Source: Enterovibrio sp045679545 (GTDB taxonomy: Bacteria; Pseudomonadota; Gammaproteobacteria; Enterobacterales; Vibrionaceae). Taken from it: a DNA stretch of 64,000 nt. The stretch is taken from positions 2,170,001 to 2,234,000 of the forward strand of contig NZ_CP166194.1 in assembly GCF_045679545.1 (NCBI RefSeq), read 5' to 3'. Shown here in pieces: positions 33,275 to 42,262 of the stretch. Position 1 is the first letter of the stretch, and the number at the start of each line of letters is the position of its first letter. The notes under the pieces are model-generated. The model worked only from the letters and a program-made list of their open reading frames with translations. It was not told where the DNA came from and did not search any database. A program made the position numbers and the translations under genes.

Positions 33275-33307
33275 TATACCCAAACAACCTCAAGATGCAT
33301 GGTTATA
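33275..33307. repeat. TATACCCAA-type intergenic repeat, second copy
   Basis: TATACCCAAACAACCTCAAG and downstream ATGCATGGTTATA, the same element as at 31401 in the opposite orientation. It sits between the two tRNA genes. A related sequence with ATATACCCAAGCAACC is at about 43459. Confidence 0.6.
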
Positions 33308-33310
33308 AAC

Positions 33311-33341
33311 GAAGAAACCCGAGCATTTCTGCTCGGGTTTC
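33311..33341 (-). terminator. Terminator after the second tRNA-Ser
   Basis: GAAACCCGAGC-6-GCTCGGGTTTC, perfect 11-bp stem, directly beyond the tRNA 3' end on the minus strand. Confidence 0.8.
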
Positions 33342-33346
33342 GAATG

Positions 33347-33434
33347 TGGCGGTGAGTGAGAGATTCGAACTCTCGATACGTTGCCGTATACACACTTTCC
33401 AGGCGTGCTCCTTCAGCCACTCGGACAACTCACC
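33347..33434 (-). tRNA. tRNA-Ser(GGA), copy 2
   Basis: Identical over 88 bases to the copy at 33065: acceptor GGTGAGT/ACTCACC, anticodon GGA, long variable arm, T-arm GTTCGAATC and encoded CCA. It has its own promoter and terminator, so the pair is a tandem duplication and not a polycistronic tRNA operon. Confidence 0.96.
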
Positions 33435-33470
33435 GTATTTTGGTTGGACTTATCGTCTCAACGGGGCGCT

Positions 33471-33499
33471 ACTATAGGGAAGCTGCTCAGTCAGGTCAA
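33471..33499 (-). promoter_or_regulatory. Promoter of tRNA-Ser copy 2
   Basis: TTGACC, a 17-base spacer and TATAGT on the minus strand, then a GCGCCCCG discriminator. The -10 and leader are shared with copy 1, while the -35 spacer sequence differs. Confidence 0.85.
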
Positions 33500-33638
33500 C
33501 GATAAATAACAAAAACCGGTGCGAGTGTTTAAGTTTCCATCGGCTTGGTGCTGTTTTCACACCGAGTTACGCTTTTTACTCTCGAATTATCACTCAGACT
33601 GATAGAATATTGCCCTAAACAGGACCAGAGAATTACAC

Positions 33639-34214
33639 ATGACTATCTCGCTAGCGCAATTTATCAACGAAAATGGATTAGAGCCTTTTGTATTATCAGC
33701 GTCACAAACCGAAGGGTTTGTCACCGCAATGGCTGCTGCGCCTAATCTGATCGATCCAAGCGAGTGGCTTGCTTTTATGTGGGGCGGTGAAGAAGAAGCG
33801 CCGTTCAACAACCATGAACAACTTGAAGCATATGCCACTATCATTATTGACATGTGGAATAATCAACGTGAAGCGCTGCTGTCAAATGAATGGCATTGGC
33901 CTGAAGCGTGTGCATTGAGCGAAACAGAAATTGTTAATCAAGCGACGCGCGAATACTGCGAAGGTATGTTGCAAGGGTGGACACTAGCCCGTGATGATTG
34001 GGAAACACTCATGCCTGAGGACTCTCAAGAAAATGCCCTTCTTGGTGGCGTATTGCTTTCTATTAGTCTTCTTTTCGACCCAGAATCTGCTTTGGCGACA
34101 ATGGATGAGTTAGGCGCGGCTGAACTGGCGCAATTTGAAGAGATTTTCAACGGTATGCCTGTCATGCTTTGTGGCCTGACGATGCGCGCACACCAAATGG
34201 TTGAGCAACAATAA
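33639..34214 (+). CDS. YecA/YgfB (UPF0149) family protein
   Basis: 191-residue acidic helical protein. The pattern SASQTEGFVTAMAAAP near residue 22, WLAFMWGGEEEAPF near 44 and EYCEGMLQGWTLARDDW near 105 is characteristic of the UPF0149 family. The C-terminal SEC-C zinc motif seen in some YecA proteins is absent. Function is unassigned. It is followed by its own terminator. Confidence 0.82.
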   Translation: MTISLAQFINENGLEPFVLSASQTEGFVTAMAAAPNLIDPSEWLAFMWGGEEEAPFNNHEQLEAYATIIIDMWNNQREALLSNEWHWPEACALSETEIVNQATREYCEGMLQGWTLARDDWETLMPEDSQENALLGGVLLSISLLFDPESALATMDELGAAELAQFEEIFNGMPVMLCGLTMRAHQMVEQQ

Positions 34215-34270
34215 TACTGCGTAATCAACCCAAACGTACTGGCTAGCAGTATTGGGTGAATAGCAATCAT

Positions 34271-34297
34271 AAAGCGGCCATGTGCCGCTTTATTTTT
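34271..34297 (+). terminator. Terminator after the UPF0149 gene
   Basis: AAAGCGGC-CATGT-GCCGCTTT stem followed by ATTTTT. Confidence 0.88.
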
Positions 34298-34382
34298 CGC
34301 GCAGTTTGCCAACATTCCTGCTATAGTCCTGCCCCTGTTTTCATCCGCCAATACCCTGGCTTCTAAATACTGGAATTTCCCT

Positions 34383-35768
34383 GTGACCACACAATCATTC
34401 TCTAACCTGCCGTTGAAAGCCGAATTGCTTTCCACACTTACTGATATTGGCTACACGGAAATGACGCCGATCCAAGCACAGAGCCTTCCAGCCATTCTTG
34501 AAGGTAAAGATGTGATTGGTCAGGGTAAAACAGGTTCGGGTAAAACGGCCGCCTTTGGTCTTGGTCTGCTGAACCGACTGAATGTAAAGCGCTTTCGTGT
34601 ACAATCACTGGTTCTGTGTCCAACACGCGAACTGGCAGACCAAGTCGCGATTGAACTGCGTAAACTGGCACGCGGCATTCACAATATCAAAATCTTGACC
34701 CTTTGTGGCGGCGTTCCAATGGGCCCGCAAATCGGCTCTCTAGAACATGGCGCACACATTATTGTCGGTACGCCTGGCCGTATTCTTGATCACCTAGACA
34801 AAGGCCGTCTATCACTGGAAGAAGTGAACACCTTGGTGTTGGATGAAGCAGACAGAATGTTAGAAATGGGCTTCCAACCAGCGTTGGATGCGATTTTTCA
34901 AGACATGCCTGCGAACCGTCAAACGCTACTGTTCAGTGCAACGTTCCCAGCTCAGATCCAGAGTATCAGCCGCCAAATTATGACTGCACCAGTGATGGTG
35001 AAAGTCGAATCAAACCATGACAGCAGCAGTATTTCGCAGCACTTTTACCAGTGCAACAGCAATAAAGACCGCATGCATGCATTGCAACTGCTGCTACTAA
35101 AGCACCAGCCAGAAAGCGCGGTTGTATTCTGTAACACTAAACGCGATGTGAAAGACGTAGCCGCAGTGCTTGATAACGAAGGCTTCTCTGTCGTTGCTCT
35201 GCACGGCGACCTAGAGCAACGTGATCGTGACCAAATGCTGCTTAAATTTGCCAACAAGAGTGTCACCGTGATGGTGGCGACCGATGTAGCAGCACGCGGC
35301 TTAGACATCGAGGCGCTTGATGCCGTGATCAACTACGACATGGCATTTGACACCGAAATACATATTCACCGTATTGGCCGTACTGGTCGCGCGGGAAGCG
35401 AAGGCGCAGCATACACCTTCTTCAATCACGAAGATGGTTACAAAATTGCGTTACTTGAAGACTATCTAAAACGTGATATTAAAGGTGAAGCGCTGCCAGA
35501 TGATTCGGCGATGACCAATATGCCACGCAAACCAATCATGACGACATTGCACATTGAAGCGGGTAAGAAAAACAAAGTCCGCCCTGGTGATATTGTTGGC
35601 GCGCTGACTGGCGAAAATGGTATTGCAGGCAGCGAAGTTGGCAAAATCAAAGTTACCGATTACCGCTCTTATGTAGCCGTTAATCGCAATGTTGCAAAAC
35701 GCGCTTTGGACAAATTGTCATCAGGAAAAATCAAAGGCCGTACTTACCGCGTTTGGCAACTTCGCTAG
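34383..35768 (+). CDS. dbpA: ATP-dependent RNA helicase DbpA
   Basis: 461-residue DEAD-box helicase acting in 50S ribosome assembly through 23S rRNA hairpin 92. Motifs: the Q-motif around TPIQAQSLPAI, Walker A GQGKTGSGKT near residue 54, PTRELADQ, the DEAD box in LVLDEADRMLEMG near 154, SAT and HRIGRTGRAGSEG near 330. The C-terminal RNA-binding domain with RPGDIVGALTGENGIAG, GKIKVTDYRSYVAV and GKIKGRTYRVW distinguishes DbpA from RhlE or SrmB. The start is a GTG at 34383. Confidence 0.95.
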   Translation: MTTQSFSNLPLKAELLSTLTDIGYTEMTPIQAQSLPAILEGKDVIGQGKTGSGKTAAFGLGLLNRLNVKRFRVQSLVLCPTRELADQVAIELRKLARGIHNIKILTLCGGVPMGPQIGSLEHGAHIIVGTPGRILDHLDKGRLSLEEVNTLVLDEADRMLEMGFQPALDAIFQDMPANRQTLLFSATFPAQIQSISRQIMTAPVMVKVESNHDSSSISQHFYQCNSNKDRMHALQLLLLKHQPESAVVFCNTKRDVKDVAAVLDNEGFSVVALHGDLEQRDRDQMLLKFANKSVTVMVATDVAARGLDIEALDAVINYDMAFDTEIHIHRIGRTGRAGSEGAAYTFFNHEDGYKIALLEDYLKRDIKGEALPDDSAMTNMPRKPIMTTLHIEAGKKNKVRPGDIVGALTGENGIAGSEVGKIKVTDYRSYVAVNRNVAKRALDKLSSGKIKGRTYRVWQLR

Positions 35769-35792
35769 ATCACCTAATCTGTCGACCAATAT

Positions 35793-35826
35793 AAATGCCG
35801 CTCATTGTGAACTGAGCGGCATTTTT
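35793..35826 (+). terminator. Terminator after dbpA
   Basis: AAATGCCGCTCA-8-TGAGCGGCATTT stem followed by TTG and T-rich sequence. Confidence 0.9.
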
Positions 35827-35876
35827 GTTTGTGCTGTTCACTCCGCAGAGAAAGCTGAATGTCTCTCTTGTGTTAC

Positions 35877-36731
35877 TTAACGGGCATGGGAAAAAGCCCT
35901 GCGGTAGCGCGCAATCAATAGCACCACAGGGATATTCATCAAAATCCCGTATAGCAGTGGTGTAAGCGCGAGTTCCGGTTGCTGAAGTTGCACAACGGCA
36001 ACAAAAATCGCCGTGCCGGCATTTTGAATACCCACTTCAATCGAAAAGGTTTTGGTTAGCTTCGCATCATCGCCAAAGCCTTTTGCCACTATCGCACCCA
36101 ATCCCATCCCCAGCAGACACAGTAACAATACGGCAAGCGACGCGACAGAAAACAACTGATAAAACACCTTGGTATTTGCGGCCAGAGTCATCGCAACAGT
36201 GAAGAATAAAGCCCAAAGTGCCGTTCGCCCTGCTGCATGGATGAACTTATCAAACCACGCCGATCTGATATATCGCTTGAGCAACATACCCAAAACAACC
36301 GGTACCAAAGTCACCGCCACCAATTGAAGAATGGCCGTTTTCACAGGAAGTGTGGCTGCAACGTCAGGCAGGACGATTGGCAGTAACAAGGGCAAACTAA
36401 AAGGGATAATCAGACTGCTGATCGCTGTCATGGTAATCGACAGTGCAGAATCTCCACCAGCCAAATGGCTAATGGCATTGGACGACGCACCACCGGGTGC
36501 CAATGCCAAGATCCAAAGCCCAACGGCAACAACAGGCGGCAAATTCAGCCATTGGATCAGGCAATAAGCGATAAGCGGCAAGCCAATAAGTTGGGCTGCT
36601 AGGCCTGCTGCTATCTTACCGGGAAATTGTAGGACACGCTTAAAATCGGCAACGGACAATGTCAAGCCAACGCAAAACATCATCCAAGCGAGCGCAATCG
36701 GAAGACCAATAGTTAGCATTGTTTGGCTCAT
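35877..36731 (-). CDS. Bile acid:sodium symporter (BASS) family transporter
   Basis: 284-residue membrane protein with nine or ten hydrophobic helices. The family motifs are GLTLSVADF near residue 22 and LAPGGASSNAISHLAGGDSALS near 80, with EVGIQNAGTA in the second half. Substrates in bacteria include bile-acid-like and organic acid anions, and none can be chosen here. It lies downstream of nadA but a terminator separates them. Confidence 0.88.
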   Translation of the reverse strand: MSQTMLTIGLPIALAWMMFCVGLTLSVADFKRVLQFPGKIAAGLAAQLIGLPLIAYCLIQWLNLPPVVAVGLWILALAPGGASSNAISHLAGGDSALSITMTAISSLIIPFSLPLLLPIVLPDVAATLPVKTAILQLVAVTLVPVVLGMLLKRYIRSAWFDKFIHAAGRTALWALFFTVAMTLAANTKVFYQLFSVASLAVLLLCLLGMGLGAIVAKGFGDDAKLTKTFSIEVGIQNAGTAIFVAVVQLQQPELALTPLLYGILMNIPVVLLIARYRRAFSHAR

Positions 36732-36777
36732 GACCCCGCCTCAATAGAAAAGTAAAAATGGAAAACTCGGATCAAAA

Positions 36778-36800
36778 AAGGCGAACAGTTCGCTCGCCTT
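36778..36800 (-). terminator. Terminator after nadA
   Basis: On the minus strand AAGGCGA and TCGCCTT arms with a 9-base loop, followed by TTTTGATCC. Confidence 0.75.
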
Positions 36801-36823
36801 TGTACTCAAAACCCAACGTTGTG

Positions 36824-37888
36824 TTACGCGTTACCTTTAACTTGTAGTTGCAACTCTGCGGCAAAATCAAGCATACGGTTCAGCGGGATCAATGATTTAA
36901 CACGAATCGATTCATCAACGAAGATCTCATGCTCTTCGCCGCCATCGCGCAAAGCGGTCTCAATGGCTTTTAAGCCATTCATTGCCATCCACGGGCAATG
37001 TGCGCAGCTTCGACATGTTGCACCGGCACCTGCAGTGGGCGCTTCGATCAGCTCTTTATCTGGCACGATTTGCTGCATCTTAAAGAAAATGCCCTTATCC
37101 GTCGCCACAATCAATTGCTGTTGCGGAAGCGCTTTTGCCGCTTTGATGAGCTGGCTGGTTGAGCCGACCGCATCGGCCAATTCCACCACACTTGCAGGCG
37201 ATTCAGGATGCACGAGAATCGCTGCATCAGGGTAAACGGCTTTCATGTCACGCAGAGCTTTAGCAGAAAACTCATCGTGAACCACACATTCACCCTGCCA
37301 TAGCAACATGTCAGCGCCTGTTTTATTCGCAATGTAAGAACCCAAATGGCGGTCTGGGCCCCAAATGATTTTCTTGCCTTGCTCGTCTAAGTGCTCAACA
37401 ATTTCCAATGCAATGGATGATGTCACCACCCAATCAGCTCGCGCTTTTACCGCTGCTGATGTATTGGCATACACCACAACAGTGTGGTCAGGATGCGCGT
37501 CACAGAAAGCGGTAAAACGATCTTCAGGGCAGCCCAGATCCAAAGAGCACTCTGCTTCCAGTGTTGGCATCAACACGGTTTTTTCAGGTGTCAGGATCTT
37601 CGCACTCTCTCCCATAAAACGGACACCCGCGACCAATAACGTCTTGGCCGGATGCTTGTTACCAAACTTCGCCATCTCAAGCGAATCGCCAACAAAGCCA
37701 CCTGTAGCTTCAGCCAGCGCTTGAATTTCAGGGTCGGTGTAATAGTGAGCAATCATGACTGCATCTTTTTCTTTCAAAAGTTGCTTGATGCTCGCGATGT
37801 AGTCTGCCTTTTGCAATTCAGACAAGACTTCCGGTTTCGGAGGGAATGGGTATACCGTCTCAGCTACGGTATTAATAATCTGGCTCAT
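36824..37888 (-). CDS. nadA: Quinolinate synthase A
   Basis: [4Fe-4S] enzyme that condenses iminoaspartate with dihydroxyacetone phosphate to quinolinate in NAD synthesis. Motifs include AHYYTDPEIQALAE near residue 47, DSLEMAKFG, GVRFMGESAKIL and the cluster-binding Cys residues in EAECSLDLGCP and CRSCAHCPWM. I choose the ATG at 37888 (354 residues, MSQIINTV), which fits the family N-terminus. The longer frame from 37921 adds 11 residues. It neighbours the tol-pal operon as in E. coli. Confidence 0.94.
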   Translation of the reverse strand: MSQIINTVAETVYPFPPKPEVLSELQKADYIASIKQLLKEKDAVMIAHYYTDPEIQALAEATGGFVGDSLEMAKFGNKHPAKTLLVAGVRFMGESAKILTPEKTVLMPTLEAECSLDLGCPEDRFTAFCDAHPDHTVVVYANTSAAVKARADWVVTSSIALEIVEHLDEQGKKIIWGPDRHLGSYIANKTGADMLLWQGECVVHDEFSAKALRDMKAVYPDAAILVHPESPASVVELADAVGSTSQLIKAAKALPQQQLIVATDKGIFFKMQQIVPDKELIEAPTAGAGATCRSCAHCPWMAMNGLKAIETALRDGGEEHEIFVDESIRVKSLIPLNRMLDFAAELQLQVKGNA

Positions 37889-37991
37889 TGATTTACTCAG
37901 ATTGACGTGCAATTCGGGCATTATACCCAGCTTAACGCCGAATTTTCACGCTTTATGATGCGAATATTAGGTTTTCTCACAGCTATTGATG

Positions 37992-38018
37992 CAAAAAAAC
38001 CGGCCAAATAAGCCGGTT
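37992..38018 (-). terminator. Terminator after cpoB
   Basis: AACCGGC-TTATTTG-GCCGGTT on the minus strand followed by TTTTTGC. Confidence 0.88.
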
Positions 38019-38042
38019 CTTAAATTTCAAAAACGAGAAAAG

Positions 38043-38771
38043 TCAGTTCAACTGTTTCTGGGCCTGTTTCGCCGTGGTGGTACCTGGGTACTCACTGACG
38101 ACAGAATTGAACAAGCTTTTCGCTGTCGCGACATCGCCTTCTTTTTCAGCGATCATACCAAGTTTCAGCATAGCATCTGCGCGTTTGCTCGATTTCTTAG
38201 CCTCACTCACCGCAGTGAAGTGTAGTTTTGCCGCACCAAGGTCATTCTTTGAAAAATAGAGCTGACCTAACCAGTAATGGGCATTGGGCTTATAAATCGA
38301 CTCAGGATACTTAACCAAAAACGCATTAAACGCTTCAGTAGCGCCTGCGTAATTCTTCTCTTTCAGAATGAGATTAACCGCAGCATCATACTCTGCATTC
38401 TCAGACTGATTCGAAGAGTAAGATTCTTTTGATTCAGACTCTTCAGGGTTGGCTTCCGCCGCAGCTGCTGGTTTCGCATTTCTCAGCGTATCGATCTCTC
38501 TGTAAAGATCGCGCTGGCGCTCCAACATCTGATTTAATTCGTAACTGTTTCTTTCTACTGTGCCACGCAATTGATCGAGTTCGCCGGCCATTTGGTCTAG
38601 CTGACGCTGCATATCCAATTGCATCTGATTACGGGCAGCCAGCATTCGCTCCAAGCGCTCTACAGAGCTACCACTACCTAACTCAGTCACCGGAGCAGGT
38701 GCAGCAGCCACAGGGGCTGCTGCACTCACCAGTAACGCCAGCGAAAGAGCACGCAAAGTGTTACTGTTCAT
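38043..38771 (-). CDS. cpoB: Cell division coordinator CpoB (YbgF)
   Basis: 242-residue periplasmic protein. Signal peptide of about 24 residues ending AAPVAAA, an N-terminal coiled coil (about 35-95, RMLAARNQMQLDMQRQLDQM cited in part), a short acidic Ser-rich linker, and C-terminal TPR repeats starting at NAEYDAAVNLILKEKNY. CpoB couples the Tol-Pal system to PBP1B during division. Last gene of ybgC-tolQRAB-pal-cpoB. Confidence 0.93.
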   Translation of the reverse strand: MNSNTLRALSLALLVSAAAPVAAAPAPVTELGSGSSVERLERMLAARNQMQLDMQRQLDQMAGELDQLRGTVERNSYELNQMLERQRDLYREIDTLRNAKPAAAAEANPEESESKESYSSNQSENAEYDAAVNLILKEKNYAGATEAFNAFLVKYPESIYKPNAHYWLGQLYFSKNDLGAAKLHFTAVSEAKKSSKRADAMLKLGMIAEKEGDVATAKSLFNSVVSEYPGTTTAKQAQKQLN

Positions 38772-38785
38772 AGGATTTACCTTTA

Positions 38786-39307
38786 TTAGTAAACCAGAAC
38801 CGCACGGCGGTTCTTCGCGTAAGCTTCTTCACCTTGGCCAAGAACCAAAGGCTTTTCTTCACCGTAGCTTACAAGTGAAATTTGTGATGCTGGAACACCC
38901 AGTGCTTGCAGGTACTTAGCCACTGCATTTGCACGGCGCTCACCCAACGCGATGTTGTATTCAGGTGTACCGCGCTCGTCAGCGTGACCTTCAACAACAA
39001 CAGTGATTTCAGCATTTGCGCGCAGGAATTCTGCGTGTGCATCAAGCATATCTTCAAACTGAGGAAGCACTGAGTAATCATCAAAACCGAAGTAAACAGT
39101 TTGCGACTGACGCAGTTCGTTGTTTCGGATTTCTTGTTCAGTCAGGCTACCTTGACCGCCATCTACTGGTGTTACGATAGTGGTTTCTGTACCTTTGTTG
39201 GTTTCAGAGCCCGTGCTATCTGTAGAGCTGTCGCTTGAGCTACATGCTGCCAGTGTGAACATAGGCAGCGCAACAGCCAAACCCTTAAGTACTTTGTTAA
39301 GTTGCAT
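38786..39307 (-). CDS. pal: Peptidoglycan-associated lipoprotein Pal
   Basis: 173-residue outer-membrane lipoprotein. The lipobox TLAAC places the lipidated Cys at residue 22. The OmpA-like peptidoglycan-binding domain reads VYFGFDDYSVLPQF, VEGHADERGTPEYN and LGERRANAVAKYL. I start at the ATG at 39307, which has AAGGAAAAC upstream. The frame opens 30 bases earlier without a good site. It binds TolB and anchors the outer membrane. Confidence 0.96.
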   Translation of the reverse strand: MQLNKVLKGLAVALPMFTLAACSSSDSSTDSTGSETNKGTETTIVTPVDGGQGSLTEQEIRNNELRQSQTVYFGFDDYSVLPQFEDMLDAHAEFLRANAEITVVVEGHADERGTPEYNIALGERRANAVAKYLQALGVPASQISLVSYGEEKPLVLGQGEEAYAKNRRAVLVY

Positions 39308-39340
39308 CTTGTTTTCCTTTATATCAAATAAGCGCAAATA

Positions 39341-40693
39341 TTATTGGTACGGAGACCATGCTGGGGCTCTCACCCTACCGTTAGTCGCAGGTAAACGTGC
39401 TTTAAATCGTCCATCAATGGAGACCAGTGAAAGTACGTTATTACGCCCATAAACCGAGCTGTAAATTACCATGCTGCCGTTTGGTGCTAGGCTCGGCGAT
39501 TCATCCAACATTGTTTTTGTCAGAATTTCTACCGCCCCTGTTTGCAAATCTTGTTTTGCAATGTTGTAACCAGAGTCTGAGCGGTGAACCATGACAAGGT
39601 ATCTACCATCCGGAGTAAGTTGACCACCGAGGTTCTGGCTGCCTTGCCAAGTTACTCGATTAGTAGAACCATCGGCTAAATTTACTCTATAAATCTGTGG
39701 TTTACCACCCCGGTCTGATGTAAAGATCAAAGACTTCCCGTCCGGATCCCAGAATGGTTCAGTGTTATTTGCTCGGCCTTTGGTGATTTGCTCTAACTCA
39801 CGTGTTTTCAGATCCATCACATAAAGTTGCAAGCTCCCCGTCTTCGACAACACCAACGCCAGCTTGCTGCCGTCTGGAGAGAAGCGTGGCGAACCATTGT
39901 GGCGGGGGAATGACGAAATCATCTCACGCTCACCGGTATAGATGTTCATCAAGAAAATCTGCGCTTGCCCGTTTTCAAAACTGACATACGCCAATTGCTT
40001 GCCATCAGGAGACCATGCTGGTGACATCAAAGGTTGCTTTGAACGCAATACCAACAGCTCGTTGTACCCATCGTAATCAGCGATGCGAAGCTGATACGGG
40101 TGCTCTGCTTTGTCATCGATAACCACGTAAGCAATACGCGTCAGAAACGCCCCTTTTTCACCGGTCAGTTTTTCATAAACCAAATCAGAAATACGGTGAG
40201 CGTATTGGCGAAGTTGGTTGCCGGCAACCGTTTTACGGTTATTAAGAAGCAGATGATCTTTGGTTAAAACCAACTCACCCGTGGTGGACAGCCCCTTGCT
40301 TTGACCGCCAGTCAATTGACCACGGACCACATCAATCAGCTGATATTCGATCAAGTATTTGCCATCTGGTGTTGGGCTGATTTTACCGGTAACCAGAGCG
40401 TCGACACCCATTGCGGTCCAATCATTAAAATCCACATCCGCTTCACTATAAGGCGTTTGAGGCATTTTATCGGTCGGTACTGGGCTAAATTTTCCGCTGC
40501 GCTGCAAATCAGACGCAATCACTGACGACACGTTTGTTGGTAACTTGCCTTCGCCTTCCCATTTGAACGGGACAATAGCGATAGGACGTGCAGAATCGAT
40601 TCCTTCGGTGATGAATAGCTCAAGTGCAGCATGGGCGAAGCCTGTGCTCATAATCCAGATGAATGCTACCGAAGCACTCCAACGTTTTAACAT
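39341..40693 (-). CDS. tolB: Tol-Pal periplasmic protein TolB
   Basis: 450-residue periplasmic beta-propeller. A cleavable signal peptide ends near FAHAALE at about residue 22. The N-terminal domain is followed by WD40-like TolB repeats (SPAWSPDGKQLAYVS, PRFSPDGSKLALV, EPFWDPDGKSLIFTSD and others). It binds Pal and TolA. Lies between tolA and pal. Confidence 0.96.
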   Translation of the reverse strand: MLKRWSASVAFIWIMSTGFAHAALELFITEGIDSARPIAIVPFKWEGEGKLPTNVSSVIASDLQRSGKFSPVPTDKMPQTPYSEADVDFNDWTAMGVDALVTGKISPTPDGKYLIEYQLIDVVRGQLTGGQSKGLSTTGELVLTKDHLLLNNRKTVAGNQLRQYAHRISDLVYEKLTGEKGAFLTRIAYVVIDDKAEHPYQLRIADYDGYNELLVLRSKQPLMSPAWSPDGKQLAYVSFENGQAQIFLMNIYTGEREMISSFPRHNGSPRFSPDGSKLALVLSKTGSLQLYVMDLKTRELEQITKGRANNTEPFWDPDGKSLIFTSDRGGKPQIYRVNLADGSTNRVTWQGSQNLGGQLTPDGRYLVMVHRSDSGYNIAKQDLQTGAVEILTKTMLDESPSLAPNGSMVIYSSVYGRNNVLSLVSIDGRFKARLPATNGRVRAPAWSPYQ

Positions 40694-40707
40694 CCTGTAT
40701 TCCTCTA

Positions 40708-41799
40708 TTAACGCTCGAAATTGAGGTTCAAGTCTCTCAACTTAGCCACAACATCAGAATCTGCCGGCATGGGAAACTTGTTTATTTTAAACACGCTCGC
40801 TTTCGCAGAACGACAAAGTGCGTCATTACCCGATAGTGTTCGTACGTCAATCACGAGACCATCAGGTGCCAAACGAAGGTTCAAGCGACATTTCTGTCCA
40901 TCCATACTGGAATCAACTCGCCAGTTTTGCTGGATAATTGACACATATCTGGAAGACCATTGACCCACTTCACTGGCAACTTGACGCCCTCGAGCCGAAT
41001 CACGACTTTCTGATTCCGACTCGAGACCGCTAAAAAGCTCATTAAGTGCAGCCTCCTGCTCTGCTTGTTTGCGCTTGGCTTCTGCCGCTTTTCGCTCAGC
41101 TTCTACCCGCGCCGCTTCTGCTTTTCGGGCTGCTTCTTCGGCTTTTTTCTGCTCTGCTAATTTTTGCTGGCGGGCTTCTTCGGCCTTACGAGCCTCTTCT
41201 TCCGCCTGTTTTTTCTCTGCTAGCTTACGCTCACGTTCGGCTTCAGCTTGCTGACGTTCTTGCTCTGCGCGCTGACGATCAGCCTCTGCTTTTTTAGCCG
41301 CTTCTTCTGCTTTACGTTGCTCAGTGACCTGACGCTGACGCTCCGCTTCTGCAGCCGCTGATTTTTCCTTTGCGATACGTGTCGCTTCTTCTGCTTTACG
41401 TTGTTCTTCTGCTTCTTTTTTACGCGCTTCGTCAATCCGTTTGCGCTCAGTTTCCGCTTCTCGCGCTTCTTTTTCAGCAGTCAGTTTTTCTGCTCTCAAC
41501 TCACGCAGACGTTTTTCGTCCTGCTCGCGTTGTTTTTCAAGCAAATCCGCTTGTTGTTCTAAACGACGTAAACGATCGTCTTCCTGACGTTTCGCTTCAT
41601 CACGCTGCTGGCGGATTTTACGGGCTTGTTCACTCACTACACTCGGGTCGATCACCACAGCCTCTATGTTCTGACCTACCGGTTGCTGTGACACCTTGGT
41701 CAGATCTGCGCCCCATAACAAACCGCCTAAAAGCGCCACGTGTAACAGCACGGATATGACCGTCGAGCCCGCGTATCCGCCATTTTCTTTATTCTTCAT
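40708..41799 (-). CDS. tolA: Cell envelope protein TolA
   Basis: 363-residue energy-transducing protein. One N-terminal membrane helix (about 14-32), then a very long Ala/Lys/Glu/Arg-rich helical domain (about residues 55-250) built of KKAEEEARKAE-like units, and a compact C-terminal domain with SRYVSIIQQNWRVD and KCRLNLRLAPDG that contacts TolB and Pal. The repetitive helix makes this region low in complexity. Equivalent in role to TonB. Confidence 0.95.
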   Translation of the reverse strand: MKNKENGGYAGSTVISVLLHVALLGGLLWGADLTKVSQQPVGQNIEAVVIDPSVVSEQARKIRQQRDEAKRQEDDRLRRLEQQADLLEKQREQDEKRLRELRAEKLTAEKEAREAETERKRIDEARKKEAEEQRKAEEATRIAKEKSAAAEAERQRQVTEQRKAEEAAKKAEADRQRAEQERQQAEAERERKLAEKKQAEEEARKAEEARQQKLAEQKKAEEAARKAEAARVEAERKAAEAKRKQAEQEAALNELFSGLESESESRDSARGRQVASEVGQWSSRYVSIIQQNWRVDSSMDGQKCRLNLRLAPDGLVIDVRTLSGNDALCRSAKASVFKINKFPMPADSDVVAKLRDLNLNFER

Positions 41800-41812
41800 T
41801 CAGTATCTCATC

Positions 41813-42259
41813 TTACGAATCATACGGTTCGGTCATCAGCCCCACTGATGAGACGCCCGCTTGACTCAACGCATCCAATGTTAGAATGATTTCTGAATAA
41901 GGTACGCGTCCGTCACCTCCAACAAGCACAGGAGCTTTAGGATTGATTTCCAGTTCAGCTTTTACGCGCACCAATATATCTTGCAGCGAAAGTCCGTGTT
42001 CCATATCGCCATTGTTAACGCTCAAGCCAAGACCACCGTTCTGATCGACTTCAACAATGATGAAAGCACCACTATCCGCGTCAGCTGCTAGGTCAGCCGC
42101 TGTCTTCGCCGTTGATGTCTGTGGCAGTTCAACGTCTACACCCTGTGTCACGAACGGCGCTGTCACCATAAAGATAATCAGCAGCACCAACATAACATCA
42201 ATGTAAGGCACGACGTTGATTTCAGCGGTCATCTTCCTTCGTTTAGGTTGATAAGCCAT
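41813..42259 (-). CDS. tolR: TolR proton-channel subunit
   Basis: 148-residue ExbD/TolR protein. A single membrane helix (about 18-38) carries the essential Asp in VVPYIDVMLVLLIIFMV, followed by a periplasmic domain with VDVELP and GDGRVPYSEI. It lies three bases after tolQ. It forms the proton-driven motor with TolQ and TolA. Confidence 0.95.
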   Translation of the reverse strand: MAYQPKRRKMTAEINVVPYIDVMLVLLIIFMVTAPFVTQGVDVELPQTSTAKTAADLAADADSGAFIIVEVDQNGGLGLSVNNGDMEHGLSLQDILVRVKAELEINPKAPVLVGGDGRVPYSEIILTLDALSQAGVSSVGLMTEPYDS

Positions 42260-42262
42260 GGC

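Noticed and set aside
33065..33434. tRNA pair as attachment sites of an integrated element
   Set aside because: The 280 bases between the two copies hold only a promoter, a terminator and a short palindrome, with no integrase or cargo.
41046..41435. Repetitive stretch as a possible CRISPR or VNTR array
   Set aside because: The short-period similarity comes from the Ala/Lys/Glu coiled coil of TolA. There are no regular repeats with unique spacers; no CRISPR array was seen anywhere in the window.
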